A stretch of 47,777 nucleotides of DNA, taken from NCBI GenBank assembly GCA_023388995.1, contig JAEWFD010000018.1:1-47777 (forward strand), given 5' to 3'. This DNA is from Bacillota bacterium (GTDB lineage: Bacteria > Bacillota_I > Bacilli_A > Erysipelotrichales > Erysipelotrichaceae). The translations under genes and the position numbers were made by a program. The notes beneath the pieces are model-generated. The model saw nothing but the letters and a program-made list of their open reading frames with translations. It ran no database searches and was not told the origin of the DNA. Positions 43,738 through 47,777 of this stretch are shown here, piece by piece. Every line of letters starts with the position of its first letter. Position 1 is the first letter of the stretch.

Positions 43738-44262
43738 ATGACATTGCAGTTTGAAGCAACGATAACAAATATTAAAGATACATGCATCGTACGCATACCT
43801 TCCTTGATCAGCGCTGAGCTGCCTTCGCGGGGAATGGTGATGGTACAAGCGATTGTTAGAGGTATTTCTATTCTTGTTCCGCTTGAACCTGATGGCAATA
43901 AAGGGCATTGGATGGAAGTCACGAAAACACTGCTGGATGAACTAGCATGTTCTGTTGGTGATAGAATTGAAATTGAGATGGAACCTGCGGATACTTGGGA
44001 AGAGCCTGAGATGCCGGCAGATATCATAAATGCCATTTCGGCGGCTGGATTAGAGGATACCTGGCAAACAATAACCACCAAAGCAAAATGGGAATGGCTG
44101 CGTTGGATTCGCTCGACAAACAACGCTGCAACGCGGCAAAAGCGGATCAGTGTAGCTTGTTCAAAGTTATCTCATGGTGAAAAAAGGCCTTGTTGTTTTG
44201 ATCAGACACGGTGTACCGTTCCGGAAGTCACAAAAACTGGTGTCTTATTGGATGTATTGTAA
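43738..44262 (+). CDS. DUF1905/YdeI-like (OmdA) protein
   Basis: A 174-aa protein. The start at 43738 follows AAAGGAG; the longer frame from 43714 contains that site. The N-terminal half (about 1-80) is a DUF1905 beta-barrel domain. The C-terminal half (about 95-150) has the bacteriocin-protection (YdeI/OmdA) helical pattern with KWEWLRWIRST, ATRQKRI and KLSHGEKRPCCFD. Biochemical role unknown. Confidence 0.82.
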   Translation: MTLQFEATITNIKDTCIVRIPSLISAELPSRGMVMVQAIVRGISILVPLEPDGNKGHWMEVTKTLLDELACSVGDRIEIEMEPADTWEEPEMPADIINAISAAGLEDTWQTITTKAKWEWLRWIRSTNNAATRQKRISVACSKLSHGEKRPCCFDQTRCTVPEVTKTGVLLDVL

Positions 44263-44388
44263 GCAGAAAGCTGCTTGCAATAATCACTTGCAAAACTTCA
44301 ATAGTTGCATCATTGCAGCAGTGTTGGAGCATGTACTTTTCATTTTGCCAAGAATAGGATATAATAGAAACTATAAGAGGTGATTGCC

Positions 44389-44595
44389 ATGCTTGATTTA
44401 TTATTATTTCCCTTTGTGTTGTTTTGGGGAATGATCGGATTCTTTTTCGGACTTTTAGGCAGGCTGCTGACCGTCATCATCGGACTATGTTTGATGATTG
44501 CCGGAATGGTGCTGGTTTTGACCTTGGTAGGAGCAGTATTTGGTGTCCCATTAATATTACTGGGTTTTGCCTTCATCGTGCGCTCCTTGTTTTAG
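44389..44595 (+). CDS. Small two-helix membrane protein
   Basis: A 68-aa hydrophobic protein; the start at 44389 follows AAGAGGTG. The -10 is TATAAT at 44360-44365. Two long hydrophobic segments are separated by a GLLGR turn. It has its own terminator. I do not recognise the family, which resembles other short membrane proteins of unknown role in Bacillota. Confidence 0.7.
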   Translation: MLDLLLFPFVLFWGMIGFFFGLLGRLLTVIIGLCLMIAGMVLVLTLVGAVFGVPLILLGFAFIVRSLF

Positions 44596-44605
44596 TGAAA
44601 TGCCC

Positions 44606-44633
44606 GAAAGCTGCAGGTTGCAGCTTTCTTTTG
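44606..44633 (+). terminator. Terminator after the small membrane protein gene
   Basis: GAAAGCTGCA and TGCAGCTTTC form a perfect 10-bp stem with a GGT loop, followed by TTTT. Confidence 0.92.
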
Positions 44634-44662
44634 CCTGAAAGCAATAGAAAATGAGGATTACA

Positions 44663-46108
44663 ATGAAAGAAACATTCAAGCAGCTCCCACTCGGAGAAGA
44701 TATTTTGCTGGCTTTGCAAAAGATGGGATACCAAGCACCGCTGGAGGTGCAAGCGAAGGTTATTCCGCACATCATGGACAAGAAAGATGTAATTGTCCAA
44801 TCCCAAACGGGAAGCGGGAAAACGGCAGCATTTGCCATTCCCATTTGTGAATCGCTGGATTGGAATGAAAATGAGCCGCAAGCACTGATTTTAGTTCCAA
44901 CCAGAGAGCTGGCGATTCAGATTCAGGATGAAATGCAAACGATTGGTACTTATAAACGGCTGAAAGTAGCAGCCCTTTTTGGTCGTCAGCCATATAAAAA
45001 GCAACTCAACGAATTAAAACAGAAGGTGCATGCAGTTGTGGGTACACCAGGTCGCGTATTAGACCATTTGGAACGCGGCTCTTTAAAGGTAGACCAAATT
45101 CGCTATATCGTACTGGATGAAGCAGATGAAATGCTGAATATGGGATTTATTGAGCAAGTCGCTCAAATTTTGAAGCAGATGCCGGCAAAACGGACAACAT
45201 TGCTGTTCAGTGCAACGATGCCTGAGCGCATCGTTGATCTGTCGAAGCGCTATATGCATCGTCCGTTGTCCATTGAAGTTCAGGCGGAGCAATTAATTAC
45301 AGACACCATTGACCATCGCTTGTATCGGGTGGAACAACATCTTAAAATGGAGTTTCTATGGAAGTTGTTAGCCAAGGAACAGCCGGATTCCGTCATTATT
45401 TTCGGCAAAACACAGGAAAACGTGAAAGACATCTGCGAGATGCTGGTGCGCAAAGAATGTTCTGTGGATAAAATCCATGGCGGAATGCTGCAGGAAGACC
45501 GCATTCGCAACATGGAAGATTTCCGGCGCGGCAAATATCGCATTCTAGTTGCAACGGATGTCGCATCCCGCGGGATTGATATTGAAGAATTAAGCCATGT
45601 CATCAATTATGATCTGCCTGTTGAACAAGAGGCTTATGTACATCGCATCGGAAGAACCGGCAGAGTTGGAAAACGCGGCAAGGCAATTTCGCTGGTATCA
45701 AAATATGATCAAGGAATGCTGGAAGAAATTGAGACTTTGATCCAACAAAAAATTGAAGAGCTGGATGCTGCAGATGTTGAGAATCACATTGTTACGCAAA
45801 GCCAAATTGCTTTTCTGCAAGACCATCCTTTGTATAAGCCTGCCAAGTCTAAAACGATTCAAAAAGATATCACAAAGATTTATTTCAACGGCGGCAAGCA
45901 AAAGAAAATTCGGGCAAAAGATCTGGTGGGTGCTATTATGGAAATCCCGGGAATGGCTGCAGAAGATATCGGAATCATTGATATTCAAGAGATTGCATCC
46001 TATGTCGATATTTTGCATGGCAAAGGTTCCTTGGTAGTAAAAGCATTGCAAGATAAAACCATCAAAGGAAAAAAACTGCGTATTGAGAAAGCCGCCAAGA
46101 AAAAATAG
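44663..46108 (+). CDS. DEAD-box RNA helicase with DbpA-type RNA-binding domain
   Basis: A 481-aa helicase; the ATG at 44663 is preferred to 44651 because TGAGG precedes it. Core motifs in order: I (SQTGSGKT), Ia (VPTRELAIQ), Ib (TPGR), II (DEAD), III (SAT), V (VATDVASRGID) and VI (HRIGRTGR). Residues about 405-478 are a DbpA RNA-binding domain (ITKIYFNGGKQKKIRAKDLV). The DbpA domain binds 23S rRNA helix 92 in known members, so a role in 50S assembly is likely; general mRNA work as in DeaD/CshA is an alternative. Confidence 0.93.
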   Translation: MKETFKQLPLGEDILLALQKMGYQAPLEVQAKVIPHIMDKKDVIVQSQTGSGKTAAFAIPICESLDWNENEPQALILVPTRELAIQIQDEMQTIGTYKRLKVAALFGRQPYKKQLNELKQKVHAVVGTPGRVLDHLERGSLKVDQIRYIVLDEADEMLNMGFIEQVAQILKQMPAKRTTLLFSATMPERIVDLSKRYMHRPLSIEVQAEQLITDTIDHRLYRVEQHLKMEFLWKLLAKEQPDSVIIFGKTQENVKDICEMLVRKECSVDKIHGGMLQEDRIRNMEDFRRGKYRILVATDVASRGIDIEELSHVINYDLPVEQEAYVHRIGRTGRVGKRGKAISLVSKYDQGMLEEIETLIQQKIEELDAADVENHIVTQSQIAFLQDHPLYKPAKSKTIQKDITKIYFNGGKQKKIRAKDLVGAIMEIPGMAAEDIGIIDIQEIASYVDILHGKGSLVVKALQDKTIKGKKLRIEKAAKKK

Positions 46109-46253
46109 TTGCATATCAAACAGATAGTAGTTTTAATATTGGTTTGGAAACAGAAAACTTGTGCAAAATGAAATTAGTTGTGATATAATCAGTAAGACGT
46201 GTAATTCTTAACAAGTACACGCATATTTAGTAATTATAAGGAGAAATAAAACA

Positions 46254-47588
46254 ATGCCTACTGACCCCGACGCGAGTATTTTATCGCAACTCATACTGAT
46301 CTTAATTCTAACCGCGGTAAATGCGTTCTTCGCATCTGCCGAAATGGCTATCGTGTCCGTAAGAAGGACGAAAATCAAGACGATGGTCGAGGAAGGAAAT
46401 AAACGTGCTATCCTGCTGGATAAGCTTTTGGAAGAACCATCTAAATTCCTTTCGACCATTCAAGTCGGAATTACATTTGCCGGTTATTTTTCAAGTGCAT
46501 TGGCTGCGACCGGGATTTCGGTCCATTTAGGCGGCTATTTAGAAACACTTGGAATTCCGTATGCTCAGCAGCTGGCTGCTATTGGTATCACGCTGATTTT
46601 GGCGTACTTCTCATTGGTATTTGGTGAATTGGTACCCAAGCGGGTAGCCATGCAATACTCTGAGAAAGTTGCCTTGTCATCGATTTGGATTATTACCATC
46701 ATCCGCAAATTGTTTGCACCGTTTGTGAAGCTGCTTTCCATGTCCACAAATCTAAGTTTAAGCATTTTAGGCTTAAACAAAGAAAATTTGGAAGAAAGTG
46801 TTTCCCGGGAAGAATTGCGCTCCATCGTGAACGTTGGAGAGGAACATGGTATTATCAATGAAACCGAAAAGGACATGATCAATAGCATCATTGAGTTTGA
46901 TAATATTACTGCCGAGGAAATTATGACTCCTCGTACGGAAGTATATATGCTTAATATTGAAAAGCCTTTGGAAGAGTATCTGGATGAACTCCTTGAAGAA
47001 GGCTATTCACGGATTCCTGTTTATGAAGGAGATACCGATAATATTATTGGGATCTTGTTCATGAAGGATTTCTTCTTGGCAGTACGTCGCCATGGCTTTG
47101 CGAAGATTGACATTCGCAGTTTAATTCGTCCGGCTTACTTTGTGTTTGAGCGGAAGAATATTGATGAATTGTTCAAGGAACTGCAAGCATCTAAAACGCA
47201 CATGGCCATTTTGATTGATGAATATGGAGGATTCTCCGGTATCGTAACTATTGAAGACTTGATTGAAGAAGTTATGGGTGATATTACCGATGAGCATGAT
47301 GAAGATGAACCTTCCATTAAAGAAGTTGGAGAACATACTTATATTGCGGACGGATTATTAACCATTTCGGAAGTAAATCATGCCTTGGATCTGGCTTTGG
47401 ATGAAGAATCGGAAGACTATGATACATTAGGCGGCATGGTGATTCAACTGCTTGGTCATATCCCGACCGATCAAGAAGAGGTATCTATCTCTTACAAAAA
47501 TTATGTTTTCTCAATTGATGAAGTGAAGGACAAGCGGATTGAAAAAGTGCGCATTGTCATTCAACAGGAAAATTTGGAACAAGCTTAA
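46254..47588 (+). CDS. CNNM/CorC-type transporter (hemolysin C family)
   Basis: A 444-aa protein. Residues about 5-190 are a DUF21/CNNM transmembrane domain (NAFFASAEMAIVSVRRTKI, GELVPKR). Residues about 205-335 are a CBS pair (EIMTPRTEVYML, YSRIPVYEGDTDNIIG, MAILIDEYGGFSGIVT). Residues about 350-440 are the CorC_HlyC domain. Such proteins export or control magnesium or cobalt and respond to nucleotide binding in the CBS pair. A TATAAT at 46184-46189 and AAGGAG before the ATG are visible; the leader carries a CGTGTA/TACACG hairpin. Confidence 0.94.
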   Translation: MPTDPDASILSQLILILILTAVNAFFASAEMAIVSVRRTKIKTMVEEGNKRAILLDKLLEEPSKFLSTIQVGITFAGYFSSALAATGISVHLGGYLETLGIPYAQQLAAIGITLILAYFSLVFGELVPKRVAMQYSEKVALSSIWIITIIRKLFAPFVKLLSMSTNLSLSILGLNKENLEESVSREELRSIVNVGEEHGIINETEKDMINSIIEFDNITAEEIMTPRTEVYMLNIEKPLEEYLDELLEEGYSRIPVYEGDTDNIIGILFMKDFFLAVRRHGFAKIDIRSLIRPAYFVFERKNIDELFKELQASKTHMAILIDEYGGFSGIVTIEDLIEEVMGDITDEHDEDEPSIKEVGEHTYIADGLLTISEVNHALDLALDEESEDYDTLGGMVIQLLGHIPTDQEEVSISYKNYVFSIDEVKDKRIEKVRIVIQQENLEQA

Positions 47589-47598
47589 TGACAGAAAC

Positions 47599-47637
47599 AG
47601 CCCTCGTATCAGCTAAGACTGATAGGAGGGCTTATTT
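47599..47637 (+). terminator. Terminator after the CNNM gene, intron target
   Basis: AGCCCTC-TATCAG pairs with CTGATA-GAGGGCT, with one bulged base on each side and a CTAAGA loop, followed by TATTTC. The group II intron begins directly after it. Confidence 0.88.
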
Positions 47638-47639
47638 CA

Positions 47640-47777
47640 GTGTGCCGGGCATGGCATATATCTAGGTGGTGAAAGTCCACTGTGGGGGTCGATAACTACC
47701 AACCACTAGCTGAAGACAAGGGCTTACCCGTGAGGGAGGTACCAAAGGAAGTCGGAGGCAAAGTTCCGGTCTAAGGA
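47640..47777 (+). mobile_element. 5' end of a bacterial group II intron (cut by window edge)
   Basis: From 47640 the sequence opens GTGTGCCGGGCATGG and continues with blocks typical of group II intron domain I: CTAGGTGGTGAAAGTCCACT, AACCACTAGC, a GGAAGTCGGAGGCAAA-like stretch and CCGTGAGGG. Insertion lies 7-8 bases after a terminator stem, the target habit of class IIC introns. The reverse transcriptase and 3' end would lie beyond the window. The class is inferred from the insertion site only. Confidence 0.85.

Noticed and set aside
1..47777. CRISPR arrays, rRNA genes or further tRNA genes
   Set aside because: Reading both strands, I saw no regularly spaced repeats, no rRNA signatures and no second cloverleaf; a tRNA/CRISPR scan would settle it.

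Overview
The window is a low-GC Bacillota chromosome segment. The gene families (UTRA GntR with a lactose/cellobiose-type PTS and a DUF871/MupG protein, a receiver-winged helix-BTAD regulator with a 7TM kinase, LapA, an orphan chemoreceptor, a guanine riboswitch before an NCS2 permease) and the sequence style suggest Erysipelotrichia or a close relative. That placement is inference; no rRNA or marker gene settles it. Stop codons are standard and Shine-Dalgarno sites are strong and regular.

Bases 1-7155 are a strikingly AT-rich accessory block (11-15 G/C per 60 bases in two stretches I counted, against 28 per 60 inside the transketolase gene). It lies on the 3' side of a tRNA-Leu(UAG) gene and holds two back-to-back putative anti-phage modules. 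One, on the minus strand, is a PHP-domain/SMC-like ATPase (TrlF type), a 109-aa partner and a PD-(D/E)XK nuclease-like gene cut by the window edge. The other, on the plus strand, is a 207-aa helical protein, an AAA ATPase and an HNH nuclease; the last two form a Septu-like (PtuA/PtuB) pair. No integrase is present, only a possible few-codon remnant.

Bases 7331-13124 hold the tRNA, a two-component system (a 993-aa hybrid 7TM kinase and a BTAD-type response regulator), a divergent small IstA-like HTH gene with an 11-bp-phased direct repeat in its promoter, and a LysM protein. Bases 13350-19938 hold transketolase and a carbohydrate cluster: PTS IIB and IIC behind a cre site and GntR-type palindromes, then from a second promoter two small proteins, DUF3284, a MupG-like 6-phospho-muramidase and the GntR regulator. 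The cluster may import muropeptide-type or other beta-linked disaccharides.

Bases 20007-25684 carry household genes: LapA-like, msrB, a thioredoxin-like lipoprotein, an ABC-F ATPase with one degenerate composite site, another lipoprotein and a peptidase S51. Bases 25748-30774 are a copper module: DUF2318, an HMA-SafE-cupredoxin fusion, a small HMA protein, then copA-copZ-csoR behind a CsoR box. The remainder carries an acetyltransferase, a small Cys-rich membrane protein, signal peptidase, a GerMN lipoprotein, a papain-like hydrolase, a cold shock protein, a chemoreceptor, an ArAE exporter, a FapA-like protein, a PAQR protein, a guanine-riboswitch-controlled purine permease, uppP, mrp, a YdeI-like protein, a DbpA-type helicase and a CNNM/CorC transporter. 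The last 138 bases are the 5' end of a group II intron inserted just after a terminator hairpin.
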